Shown: piece after piece, positions 9,184-17,877 of the stretch | Layout of the letters: each line of letters opens with the position of its first letter | Position numbering within the stretch: position 1 is the first letter of the stretch | From: Dehalobacterium sp040766325 | Lineage (GTDB): Bacteria > Bacillota > Dehalobacteriia > Dehalobacteriales > Dehalobacteriaceae | Direction of reading: 5' to 3' | Assembly: GCA_040766325.1 (NCBI GenBank) | Contig: JAXGQR010000002.1 | Coordinates: 276,896-340,895 of the forward strand | DNA: 64,000 bases | Program-made: the position numbers and the translations under genes | The notes under the pieces: model-generated | What the model saw: the letters and a program-made list of their open reading frames with translations, nothing else | What the model was told of the DNA's origin: nothing | The model's database searches: none

Positions 9184-10374
9184 TTACTCACCTCTATTTA
9201 GTAGCACTGCCACTCCCGGCAATTCCTTTCCTTCTAAAAATTCCAGCGTTGCTCCGCCTCCCGTTGATATATGGGTAATTTTATGGGACAGACCGGTATT
9301 TTGTATCGCAGCCACAGAATCCCCTCCGCCTACGATGCTTACAGCCTGCGCTTCGGTCACCATCCGGGCTATTTCATTGGTACCCGCGGCGAAGGAAACC
9401 ATTTCAAAAACACCCATCGGGCCGTTCCAAATTATCGTTTTGGCATTTTTAATGACCCTTCCAAAAGATTCAATGCTTGTGGGGCCAATATCCATGGCCA
9501 TCCAACCGGAAGGTATTTGGTCTGATGCTACCGTCTTATGCTTGGCATCTGCAGCGAAAGCTTCCGCTACCACCATGTCACTAGGTAGAAGAAACTCCTT
9601 CCCCTTTATTGCTCCTTGTTTCATCAAAGAACGAGCTAAATCAATTTTATCCGATTCTACCAAGGAATTGGCCATATCCTTACCCTGGGCGGCCAAAAAA
9701 GTATTGGCCATCCCGCCCCCAATAATCAAAGCGTCTACCTTGTCTATTAGGTTTTCAATAACTCCGATCTTATCGGAAACTTTGGCCCCCCCCAGTATGG
9801 CAACAAAAGGACGTTCCGGGTTTTTCAAAGCTTTGCCCATAATGCCGATTTCATTTTGCATCAAAAGACCGGCTACAGCAGGTAGATACCGGGCAATTCC
9901 TGCTGTGGAAGCATGGGCGCGATGGGCTGTGCCAAAAGCATCGTTAACATAAATATCTGCAAGGGATGCCAGCTTTCGGGCGAATTCCGGATCGTTTTTT
10001 TCCTCTTCGGGATAAAATCGCAGGTTTTCCAAAAGGAGTACATCTCCCGATTTCATCCCGACGATAAGAGCTTCCGTTTCCGGTCCGATGCAATCCTTGG
10101 CATAGAGCACCCTCTGATCGATTAATTGCCCTAATCGCTCCGCCACAACGCCTAAACGAAGCTCATCCTTCACCTGACCTTTGGGTCGACCCAAATGGGA
10201 CATCAGGATCACAAGAGCACCCTTTTCTCTTAAAAAGCTGATCGTGGGCAGAGCCGCCTTAATCCGGGTGTCATTGGTGATATTGCCCTCCTGATCAAGA
10301 GGCACATTAAAATCAACCCGCACGATGACCTTTTTTCCTTTAACGTCCACATCCTGAATTGTTTTCTTATTCAT
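9184..10374 (-). CDS. pgk: Phosphoglycerate kinase
   Basis: Transfers phosphate from 1,3-bisphosphoglycerate to ADP. The 396-residue protein has the N-terminal signature VIVRVDFNVPLD, the substrate-binding SHLGRPKG, the hinge region, WNGPMGVFEM, and the nucleotide-binding VGGGDSVAA. It has a good GGGAGGAAG site before the ATG and lies 14 bases after gap. It is tightly coupled to tpiA. Confidence 0.98.
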   Translation of the reverse strand: MNKKTIQDVDVKGKKVIVRVDFNVPLDQEGNITNDTRIKAALPTISFLREKGALVILMSHLGRPKGQVKDELRLGVVAERLGQLIDQRVLYAKDCIGPETEALIVGMKSGDVLLLENLRFYPEEEKNDPEFARKLASLADIYVNDAFGTAHRAHASTAGIARYLPAVAGLLMQNEIGIMGKALKNPERPFVAILGGAKVSDKIGVIENLIDKVDALIIGGGMANTFLAAQGKDMANSLVESDKIDLARSLMKQGAIKGKEFLLPSDMVVAEAFAADAKHKTVASDQIPSGWMAMDIGPTSIESFGRVIKNAKTIIWNGPMGVFEMVSFAAGTNEIARMVTEAQAVSIVGGGDSVAAIQNTGLSHKITHISTGGGATLEFLEGKELPGVAVLLNRGE

Positions 10375-10388
10375 GCTCTTCCTCCCGG

Positions 10389-11393
10389 TTAAAGCTTTTT
10401 ACCGACCATTTCCGCTAAATCGGCAACTCGGCAGGAATAAGCCCATTCATTATCATACCAGGAGATGACCTTAACTAAGTTATCTCCGATGACCATTGTA
10501 GAAAAAGCATCTACGATCGAAGAACGTTCATCCCCATTATAGTCTCTTGAGACCAATGGTTCTTCCGAATATCCTAATATACCTTTTAATTCATTTTCAG
10601 CGGCCATTTTTAAAGCTCCGTTAATTTCATCCACCGTTGCATTTTGTTCCAGTTCAGCCACTAAGTCCACCACGGAGACATTCGCGGTAGGAACCCGCAT
10701 GGCAAAACCATTTAATTTACCCTTCAGGTCAGGTAAAACCAGGGCCACGGCTCTAGCCGCTCCTGTAGTAGTAGGAATAATAGACATCCCTGCCGTGCGT
10801 GCGCGACGTAAATCCTTATGTGCCTGATCAAGAATGCGTTGATCATTGGTATAGGAGTGAACAGTGGTCATTAAACCTCTCTTGATGGTAAACTTCTCAT
10901 GAAGTACTTTTGCCACGGGAGCCAAGCAGTTGGTGGTGCAGGAGGCATTGGAAATAATATGATGTACACTGGGATCATACTTTTCTTCATTCACGCCTAA
11001 AACGATCGTAATATCCTCGTTTTTGCCAGGGGCCGATATAATGACTTTTTTCGCCCCGGCTTTAAGATGGGCAGCAGCTTTGCTTCCCTCTGTAAATAAA
11101 CCGGTGGATTCCACCACAATATCCACACCCAAATCCCCCCAAGGTAAATTCTGAGGGTCTCTTTCCGCTAAAACCTTTACCTTTTTACCATTCACGATAA
11201 TGTTGTTCTCTTCAGCTTTGATCTCTCCCTGGAAAGTACCATGGATGGAATCGTATTTCAACAAATGAGCATTAGTCTCCGCACTGGTTAAATCGTTAAT
11301 TGCCACGATTTCTAATTCAGGTTTATTCAAAGCAGCGCGAAATACTAATCTACCAATCCTACCAAATCCATTGATACCTATTTTGACTGTCAT
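10389..11393 (-). CDS. gap: Glyceraldehyde-3-phosphate dehydrogenase, type I
   Basis: An NAD-dependent glycolytic dehydrogenase. The protein begins MTVKIGINGFGRIGRLVF (Rossmann motif) and has the active-site cysteine in SNASCTTNCLAP. A longer in-frame start at 11468 exists, but the ATG at 11391-11393 has AGAGGAGGA about 7 bases upstream and matches the family N-terminus (334 residues). First gene of the glycolytic operon. In the 11394-11558 gap I see no CggR-like operator that I can recognise. Confidence 0.97.
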   Translation of the reverse strand: MTVKIGINGFGRIGRLVFRAALNKPELEIVAINDLTSAETNAHLLKYDSIHGTFQGEIKAEENNIIVNGKKVKVLAERDPQNLPWGDLGVDIVVESTGLFTEGSKAAAHLKAGAKKVIISAPGKNEDITIVLGVNEEKYDPSVHHIISNASCTTNCLAPVAKVLHEKFTIKRGLMTTVHSYTNDQRILDQAHKDLRRARTAGMSIIPTTTGAARAVALVLPDLKGKLNGFAMRVPTANVSVVDLVAELEQNATVDEINGALKMAAENELKGILGYSEEPLVSRDYNGDERSSIVDAFSTMVIGDNLVKVISWYDNEWAYSCRVADLAEMVGKKL

Positions 11394-11558
11394 GATAAAT
11401 CCTCCTCTTATGATTTTATTGATCATTATCCCATCTACATCAACCAAATAACAGGATAATTTTCCCACATAACTTATTTAATCATTCAACATATAATAAA
11501 AAAATCCTTCCACAAAGTTTATTATTATTCCATCAGACTTTTCATATGCATTAATAAT

Positions 11559-11598
11559 AAAAGGGTTTGCCTGAATTAAGCTCGGAGCAAACCCCTTT
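11559..11598 (-). terminator. Terminator between the response regulator gene and gap
   Basis: GGGTTTGC (11563-11570) pairs with GCAAACCC (11587-11594) around a 16-base loop, flanked by A and T runs that give a U-rich tail on the minus strand. It lies just past the regulator stop codon and should separate the two-component genes from the glycolytic operon. Confidence 0.8.
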
Positions 11599-11605
11599 TT
11601 TGTAT

Positions 11606-13231
11606 TTAATTATATCTCATATTTTCGCGTCGATAAGTGATGGGAGTACATCCTTCATTCCGTTTAAAAACCTGACTAAAATATCGGGCATCACGATAGC
11701 CCACCCGCGAGGCGATTTCCGAAATTTGAAAATCCGTATTCACCAATAATCTCCTGGCTTCTTCTATGCGAATCTGAGTTAGATACTCGGAAAAACTCCA
11801 TCCCTTTACTTGTTTAAACAGACGACTGAAATAGCAGGGGCTTAAATATACTTGACGTGCCACGTCCTCTAAACTCAACTCATGGGGGTGATTTTCTTCC
11901 ATATATCGCACTGCTTTTTCTATCAAGCTTGTATTACGAAAATCCCGGGAAGAGCGCACCCGTGAGACCAATTCCCCTAACCAATCTATAACGTGATCAT
12001 AAATTTTTAATAAGGATTGGGCAGTAACCGAATCTTGGTCGGCGGGCATATTTAATGCAGGGATATCCTCAGCCTTAACGCCGCCTTCTACAGCTGCCCG
12101 AGAAGCCAATGCCGAAACCTCCAAAAGCTTCATACGGATATCACCTGCATTATAGCGGTTTTCCGGCGGCACATCTGCCCAGAGAAATTGGAAATGCTGC
12201 TTTGTTTTTTCCCAGTCACCCATGCGAATCGCCATGGCAATCCCTTTTTCATTGCCCTGTTCCAAAAGTACTCCGGAATCATGAGGAGTAGTGACATCGT
12301 CGGCATGAATTACCTGATCACCGCCATAGATGAGGCGAAATTCACCTGCCGTTAAGGCTTCTTGATGAGAACGGACAATACCCACAGCATTATTGACTGC
12401 TCGTCCTATCCCGATGGTCACGGTAGCGTCGGTCTTGATCCTTACCTGAGAACAGATCTCATCCCCTATCTTCTGACTGATTTCACGAATCATTTGGGGT
12501 TCTTCTTCGCCATTAAAGGGAAGCAAAATTACAAACTGACCGCTGCCAACAGGAACTGTTAGAACGCCGTTCCAATTATGGAAAGTCTTTTGAATAATAT
12601 CCCCCACTTGCTTTTGCAGGATTTGATACTCCAACTCGGAACGATAGGCAGAATTACTGTTTTGCTCATCAATCCAAACATGCATCGCCAGACGCAGGGG
12701 TTGATGAATCTCCAGAAACTCGGCTCTGTTAAAAAGTTCTTCGGGATTTGTGAGGCTGCCGTTAATAAGGTCCATAACAAAACCCACGCGAATTAAAGGC
12801 AAAGCATCATTCAAAGTTTCTCGAAGGCGTTTCATTTCATCCTTGGATTTCCGTTCAGATAATACCTCTCCCTCCAAACGTTCCAATAAGACTAACAGTT
12901 CCTGGGTGTCCACCGGTTTCAGTAAATAATCGGCAACTCCTAATGAGACTGCTTTTTTGGCATAATTAAACTCCCCGTAAGCAGTAATAACTACAATTCG
13001 GGTATCAGGAAGAAGGGGTTTTAAGATTTTTGTAACCTCGATCCCGTCCAAGCCCGGCATCCGAATATCCAGGAGGATTACATCCGGCTTTAAGCGGGTG
13101 GCAATTTGCACCGCTTCCTCACCATCACCCGCTTCTCCCACCACTTGATCTCCCGGTCGGTATTTTTCTAAAATTAACCTGACCCCCTGACGTTCCAAAG
13201 GTTCATCGTCGACAATCAGAATTCTTAACAT
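11606..13231 (-). CDS. Response regulator, receiver domain plus AraC-type DNA-binding domain (YesN-like)
   Basis: The 541-residue protein has an N-terminal receiver domain (about 1-120) with the acidic pair D8/D9, phospho-acceptor D55 in LLDIRMPG and K in LLKPVD. A long middle region follows (about 130-430), and two helix-turn-helix motifs of the AraC family at the C-terminus (LSLEDVARQVYLSPCYFSRL and ISEIASRVGYRDARYFSQVF). YesN-type regulators pair with LytS/YesM-like kinases, and the kinase gene ends 6 bases upstream. Its ribosome binding site lies in the last kinase codons, so the pair is co-translated. Targets are unknown; no candidate operator was seen. Confidence 0.92.
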   Translation of the reverse strand: MLRILIVDDEPLERQGVRLILEKYRPGDQVVGEAGDGEEAVQIATRLKPDVILLDIRMPGLDGIEVTKILKPLLPDTRIVVITAYGEFNYAKKAVSLGVADYLLKPVDTQELLVLLERLEGEVLSERKSKDEMKRLRETLNDALPLIRVGFVMDLINGSLTNPEELFNRAEFLEIHQPLRLAMHVWIDEQNSNSAYRSELEYQILQKQVGDIIQKTFHNWNGVLTVPVGSGQFVILLPFNGEEEPQMIREISQKIGDEICSQVRIKTDATVTIGIGRAVNNAVGIVRSHQEALTAGEFRLIYGGDQVIHADDVTTPHDSGVLLEQGNEKGIAMAIRMGDWEKTKQHFQFLWADVPPENRYNAGDIRMKLLEVSALASRAAVEGGVKAEDIPALNMPADQDSVTAQSLLKIYDHVIDWLGELVSRVRSSRDFRNTSLIEKAVRYMEENHPHELSLEDVARQVYLSPCYFSRLFKQVKGWSFSEYLTQIRIEEARRLLVNTDFQISEIASRVGYRDARYFSQVFKRNEGCTPITYRRENMRYN

Positions 13232-13237
13232 ATATAA

Positions 13238-15058
13238 TTAACTCCCTTCACGTTTTACAAAAGGAAAGGATAGCTGCAACCTGGTTCCTTGTCCCAACTC
13301 ACTCTCAATATTTAAAGCACAATCATTGCCGAATTGATATTGAAGTCGGCGCAGCACATTGGGGAGGCCTAATCCACTAACCTGCCCCCGATTTATTTCC
13401 TGATCCCGCATTTGGAATATATCCACCTTAACTTTTTCTGTCATACCCACCCCATTATCCTCAATGGAAAAACAGATTTGCTCCTTTTCCCGCCACCCTT
13501 TTACTGTGATCATACCGCCCTCCTTCAAGGGCTCTAATCCATGAAGGCAAGCATTCTCAACTAAAGGCTGTAAAATCATGCAGGGCATTTCCCCCTCCAT
13601 GATCTCCTCATCTACCTCAATAGAGCTGGTAATACGATCCTGAAAGCGGGCTTGCTGAATGAGCAAAAAATCCCGAATGGAGCGTACCTCATCACGTACT
13701 GTGACTAATGATCTTACCTGATACAAACTATAGCGCATTAAGCGGGCTAGAGCACCTACCACCCTTTCAGTGGAAGAATCGCCTTTCAATAAGGTCATAC
13801 GGGAAATGGTATTTAAAGCATTAAAGAGGAAGTGAGGGTTGACCTGGGATTGCAGAGCATTCATTTCTGCATCTTTTAAAGCTTCTTCCAAACGATGCTG
13901 CCTCTTCATGAAATGAATAAAGCTGTCCCTCTTTTCCTCAAACTGATGTTTCTCTGCTAAAGCCTCACTCAAATCAGTAATTCGTCCTCCAATAAAGGAT
14001 AACAAACGGCAAATATGATCCAGCTCTTCCTGGCTTAATACGGGAATATCCTTTAAACACTCCCCGGTATAATCTCCTTCCATCAGAAAGTGACCGCAAA
14101 GAATGGCACCGATTCTGCCGGTACTGCTAATTAAGGGATAGGTAATTTCAATGAGACCGACATGACAACGATAAGCAAAGGCATCTTTTAGTCCTTCCCA
14201 AAGAGGGATTGCTTGATATCTAATTTCACCCAAAAAACTCTTTGCCTCCGCGCAGCAACAAGAGCAATCCAAGAATTTATCCGGGGAATGGACAGGATTG
14301 CCGCCGGTATCTACCACCATTATATCCAAACCTGTTAAATATGAAAAGGATTTTTGAAATTCCTCCCAGGAAGGTCGGGGCAAGATACTCTTCAAATTTA
14401 AAGGAGCAGTAACAGATTGAGAAGCACTAATCAATTCTTTAATCTTCTGGACGCCTCCAAAGGCATCAGAAGCATAGGCATCGGAGCCTACTTCTTCAGC
14501 TAATTTTGCATTTAAAGCCGCCCCACCCACAATAACTTTCACTTGGTCCTTCAATCCCGCCTCCGTTAAGGCCTGTACCGTTTCTTGCATGGCATGCACA
14601 GTGGTACTAAGGAGGGCAGACAAACATAAAACCTGAGGTTTATGTTTAGCAACAGCCTCAACAAAGGCACCGGGTGAAACATCTACGCCTAAATCAAAAA
14701 CGCGAAAGCCGGACGCCTCCAATAGTAGCTTTAACAAGTTTTTTCCCAAATCATGCAAGTCTCCGGCCACTGTGCCCAATACTACCCGACTGGCGGTGGC
14801 GCCGTCAGCAATCAGCATATGTGGGGCAATTTCATCCATCCCGGCATTCATGGCACGAGAGGTGACAATCAGCTCTGTGACATATATTTCATTATTTTGA
14901 AATCTTTTACCGACAATATCCATTGCTGCTACCAATCCTTGGGAGATGATGTTATCCGGCTCTTCCCCCATAGCTAAAGCTTTTTTTACTTGATTTCGTA
15001 CAGCTAATGCATTGCCGCTCAACACTTCATCAATGATTTTCTTAATGGGGTCAGACAT
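13238..15058 (-). CDS. Sensor histidine kinase with corrinoid-binding and PocR domains
   Basis: Numbered from the longer ATG at 15067. Residues 1-90 form a helical cap like that of methyltransferase corrinoid proteins (MtaC/MtbC type). A B12-binding domain (about 93-215) has the full DxHxxG motif D103-L-H105-D-L-G108, SAL at 150-152 and VGG at 180-182. A PocR sensory domain (about 230-370) is recognisable from YRCHVGLIEITYPL and ILCGHFL with a CSCCC cluster at 268-272. A LytS/YesM-type kinase core follows, with H412 in QVNPHFLFN and a C-terminal ATPase domain (ENACLHG, DNGVGM). No transmembrane segment is visible, so it is probably cytoplasmic. I use the ATG at 15056-15058, which has GGATGAGAG upstream. 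It probably senses a corrinoid or its methylated state; that is inference. Confidence 0.9.
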   Translation of the reverse strand: MSDPIKKIIDEVLSGNALAVRNQVKKALAMGEEPDNIISQGLVAAMDIVGKRFQNNEIYVTELIVTSRAMNAGMDEIAPHMLIADGATASRVVLGTVAGDLHDLGKNLLKLLLEASGFRVFDLGVDVSPGAFVEAVAKHKPQVLCLSALLSTTVHAMQETVQALTEAGLKDQVKVIVGGAALNAKLAEEVGSDAYASDAFGGVQKIKELISASQSVTAPLNLKSILPRPSWEEFQKSFSYLTGLDIMVVDTGGNPVHSPDKFLDCSCCCAEAKSFLGEIRYQAIPLWEGLKDAFAYRCHVGLIEITYPLISSTGRIGAILCGHFLMEGDYTGECLKDIPVLSQEELDHICRLLSFIGGRITDLSEALAEKHQFEEKRDSFIHFMKRQHRLEEALKDAEMNALQSQVNPHFLFNALNTISRMTLLKGDSSTERVVGALARLMRYSLYQVRSLVTVRDEVRSIRDFLLIQQARFQDRITSSIEVDEEIMEGEMPCMILQPLVENACLHGLEPLKEGGMITVKGWREKEQICFSIEDNGVGMTEKVKVDIFQMRDQEINRGQVSGLGLPNVLRRLQYQFGNDCALNIESELGQGTRLQLSFPFVKREGS

Positions 15059-15153
15059 ATCTCTCATCCTTTCAGGCGGGATCGAAAAATTAACTATTCA
15101 AACTCTGAATCAGGTTGTTATGTCACTCTCATAATTATGGCAAAAAACATAAA

Positions 15154-15181
15154 GGCCGCAGAGGGTTCTTCTCTTACGGCC
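15154..15181 (-). terminator. Terminator downstream of rpoN
   Basis: On the minus strand GGCCG-T-A-AGAG pairs with CTCT-G-CGGCC and is followed by TTTATGTTTTTT. It separates rpoN from the kinase gene. The remaining bases of the 15059-15299 gap hold no gene that I can see; the kinase promoter must lie there but was not clear. Confidence 0.8.
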
Positions 15182-15299
15182 AATTATTATTTTCACTTCT
15201 TAAATGAGATTTAAATCCCCCTAGGATATATTCTACCTTTAGTCGTTGCCCGGTACAAGGCTAAGATATTGCGAAATGTAAACTTTGTTGCCCAAGGGA

Positions 15300-16667
15300 T
15301 TAATATCGTTTCCTGCGACTGGAACTGGGTATCCCTAGTTCCTCCCGGTATTTTGCGACAGTACGGCGCGAAATTTGCATGCCTTTTTCTGTTAAGAGAT
15401 CAGTCAACTTCTGATCGCTTAGGGGCTTGGCCTCATCTTCCTCAGAGATGAGATCCTGTATCATTTTCTTCACCCAGTCAGAGGTCGTCTCCCCTTTATT
15501 GGTCCCAATACTGCTGGCAAAAAAGAATTTCCAGGAAAAAGTGCCCCGGGGCGTCTGGACATATTTATTATTAATTGCCCGGCTTACGGTAGATTCATGA
15601 ACACCCACCTTTTCTGCTACATCCTTCAAAGTAAGAGGTACCAGATAGGCAATGCCCTTGTCCAAAAATTCTTTTTGATATTCTACGACTACAGATGCCA
15701 CCTTATATAAAGTGAAACGCCTTTGTTCGATACTTTTAATGAGCCAAAGGGCAGAATTAAGCTTACCTTCTACGAACTTGCGCACACCTTCATCCGAATG
15801 CACGTCACCTTGAACAATTTTACGGTAATAGGAATTAATGTTTAAACGTGGGACGGTGGTATCATTTACCAATACCACATATTCTGTGCCCACTCGCTCA
15901 ATAACCACATCAGGCATGATGTATTCCGGAGAATTTTCTTCCGCATATTCCAGACCGGGTTTCGGGTCTAAGGTTTTAATCTCCGAGACCAGCTCCTGGA
16001 TTTCCTTAATGTTCAATTTTAGCGCTTTGGACACTACCGTCAATCGATTGTTGGCAATATCATCTAAATGATGCTCCACCATTTCCAATAGAATCTCGTA
16101 TCTGGGATTACTGGGATCTAATTGCATTTTAAGACATTCAGACAGATTAGACGCACCCACTCCGGCAGGATCAAAGCTCTTAATGATGGATAAAAGTTCT
16201 TCAACTTCTGAGACAGATACTTGGAGCATTTCTGCCATTTCTGCCAGTTCCACCATCAGATAACCTTCTTGATTAATATTTTCGATAATATATTCCCCAA
16301 TACGGCTTTGCTGCGATGTCAATTTTATGATGTGTAATTGAAACAGTAAATAATCCTGCAAGGAGGAATGCTGAACCACAACAGGCTCGAATACGGTTTC
16401 CTTTCTTTCCGGACGCACTCCTGAACCTATCCCTAAATCGCTGCTATCGGCAAATAACTCTTTTAAATCTCTTGTTCCATCATCGCTTTGAGGCAAATCG
16501 GGCTCACCCAAATCATCAGGCATTTCCAGAACAGGGTTTTCTTCCATTTGCTTTTGGATATAATTAGTCAGCTCTAGAGCAGGCAGAGTCAAGACAGTGA
16601 TTGCCTGTCTCAATTCCGGTGTCATGATTAATTTTTGACTTTGTTCCAGAATCAGTCTTGGTTCCAT
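15300..16667 (-). CDS. rpoN: RNA polymerase sigma-54 factor
   Basis: The 455-residue protein has the glutamine/leucine-rich activator-interaction region I at the N-terminus (QSQKLIMTPELRQAITVL), an acidic linker, the core-binding region, and the C-terminal RpoN box in SRRTVAKYREELGI that reads the -24 promoter element. In Firmicutes rpoN often sits next to cggR-gap. It lies 94 bases downstream of the DUF1405 gene. I found no convincing -24/-12 promoter in the window, so its local targets are unknown. Confidence 0.96.
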   Translation of the reverse strand: MEPRLILEQSQKLIMTPELRQAITVLTLPALELTNYIQKQMEENPVLEMPDDLGEPDLPQSDDGTRDLKELFADSSDLGIGSGVRPERKETVFEPVVVQHSSLQDYLLFQLHIIKLTSQQSRIGEYIIENINQEGYLMVELAEMAEMLQVSVSEVEELLSIIKSFDPAGVGASNLSECLKMQLDPSNPRYEILLEMVEHHLDDIANNRLTVVSKALKLNIKEIQELVSEIKTLDPKPGLEYAEENSPEYIMPDVVIERVGTEYVVLVNDTTVPRLNINSYYRKIVQGDVHSDEGVRKFVEGKLNSALWLIKSIEQRRFTLYKVASVVVEYQKEFLDKGIAYLVPLTLKDVAEKVGVHESTVSRAINNKYVQTPRGTFSWKFFFASSIGTNKGETTSDWVKKMIQDLISEEDEAKPLSDQKLTDLLTEKGMQISRRTVAKYREELGIPSSSRRKRY

Positions 16668-16761
16668 ATATATTCACCCTGACATCCCTTCATTATGCAT
16701 ATCTATATCATATTCTTTTTTTTTGTCAAAATTCCTTTTGTCAATGTCAGATCAAAAAAAA

Positions 16762-17367
16762 TCATTTATTTTTGCATGAGCTTTTGTTGATGTAAAAACG
16801 GTGATACCAGATCATCCCGATAATTATTCCTGTGAGAACCACTGCTCCATTACGGGCAAAGACGAGTTGTCTCAAATTGAACAAATAAGGATGTAGCCCT
16901 ACTCCATAATCCATAAAATCTTGAACTATCAAAATCACAGTAAGAAATACGGCTTCCCATAAAGCTATTTTTTGCCCGGGATAATAAATAATCCCTTCCA
17001 CCGCCATGCCCAAATGGGATAATGCCAACATTAAATTCATAAAGGTAAAGTTTTCCCCGCCCCACAAGAGCTGTAAGTTAATCAGCATTGCCCAGAACCC
17101 GTATTTTACAAGAAATGCGCAGGATAAAAACGGAAGTAGTCTGGGTCTCTTTCCCAGATAAACCAATAGCAGCACTGCGGCAAAGAGGGAGGTAGATAAG
17201 GGGCTGTCTGGAACAAAAATCCAGAGATATCTTGGCGTGGAAGACAATTGATCCCAGTACCAATAATACCCATAAACAGATCCGATCACATTGACAACGA
17301 ATAACCCCATTAAGAACCAGGTATTTCGCAATAAATCACGCACCCATTGAATCATGGCTTTCAGCAT
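16762..17367 (-). CDS. DUF1405 family membrane protein (YpjA-like)
   Basis: A 201-residue, highly hydrophobic protein with about six transmembrane segments and tryptophan/tyrosine-rich loops (WYWDQL, WIFVPDSPLS). This matches the DUF1405 family, whose Bacillus member is YpjA. Function is unknown. The ATG has AAGGAG upstream and lies 11 bases after the acyltransferase stop, so it belongs to the rapZ-to-rpoN transcription unit. Confidence 0.8.
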   Translation of the reverse strand: MLKAMIQWVRDLLRNTWFLMGLFVVNVIGSVYGYYWYWDQLSSTPRYLWIFVPDSPLSTSLFAAVLLLVYLGKRPRLLPFLSCAFLVKYGFWAMLINLQLLWGGENFTFMNLMLALSHLGMAVEGIIYYPGQKIALWEAVFLTVILIVQDFMDYGVGLHPYLFNLRQLVFARNGAVVLTGIIIGMIWYHRFYINKSSCKNK

Positions 17368-17378
17368 CGTTCTCCTTC

Positions 17379-17864
17379 TTAATCCTTGGTCGTTTCCTTA
17401 GGTTTCGCCGGTATTCCAAAAACCTTAGTATCGGCAGGCACATTGGTGACAACCACTGCTCCCGCCCCAATTACAGCCCGATCCCCAATGGTTACACCTG
17501 GCAGGATTGTTGCATTGGCGCCGATCATCACATCCTTACCAATAACAATTGGTCCGGTACGATACTCATGGATGAGAAATTCATGACAGAGCAGGGTACA
17601 ATTGTACCCTAGGATACTATTCTCTCCAATGGTAATCATTTGAGGGAAAAAGATATCCACCATCGCCATCAATCCAAAGGAGACATTCTTGCCTACCTTC
17701 ATCCCCAAGATACGATAAAGAGGGTTTTTCAACCTCATGGAAGGGGCATAACGACAAAACTGAATGATTAAAAAGTTTCGTACTACCTTGAGAGGATGAA
17801 CCGCTTGTGTCCAATAATGGAGAGAGTTTTTTTTCCCAACGGGATGATGGACTAAATTTCTCAA
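17379..17864 (-). CDS. Left-handed beta-helix (hexapeptide repeat) acyltransferase
   Basis: A 161-residue protein with an N-terminal basic/amphipathic stretch and a run of hexapeptide repeats (for example IGENSILGYN, IGKDVMIGANATILPGV, IGDRAVIGAGAVV). The end, GIPAKPKE, is typical of O-acetyltransferases of the LacA/YvoF type. The acceptor is unknown; envelope or polysaccharide acetylation is possible. The start is a TTG (17862-17864) with a strong GGGGAGG 7 bases upstream; no better start exists. It lies 13 bases after whiA. Confidence 0.85.
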   Translation of the reverse strand: MRNLVHHPVGKKNSLHYWTQAVHPLKVVRNFLIIQFCRYAPSMRLKNPLYRILGMKVGKNVSFGLMAMVDIFFPQMITIGENSILGYNCTLLCHEFLIHEYRTGPIVIGKDVMIGANATILPGVTIGDRAVIGAGAVVVTNVPADTKVFGIPAKPKETTKD

Positions 17865-17877
17865 AAAACAACCTCCC

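Noticed and set aside
9335..9952. 205-codon frame antisense to pgk
   Set aside because: It is the reverse of a strongly conserved gene, has no ribosome binding site, and its peptide has no recognisable fold.
15300..16667. Sigma-54 (-24/-12) promoters near rpoN or elsewhere
   Set aside because: No GG-N10-GC element with the right flanks was found by eye. One TGGCACG at the eno end lacks the -12 GC.
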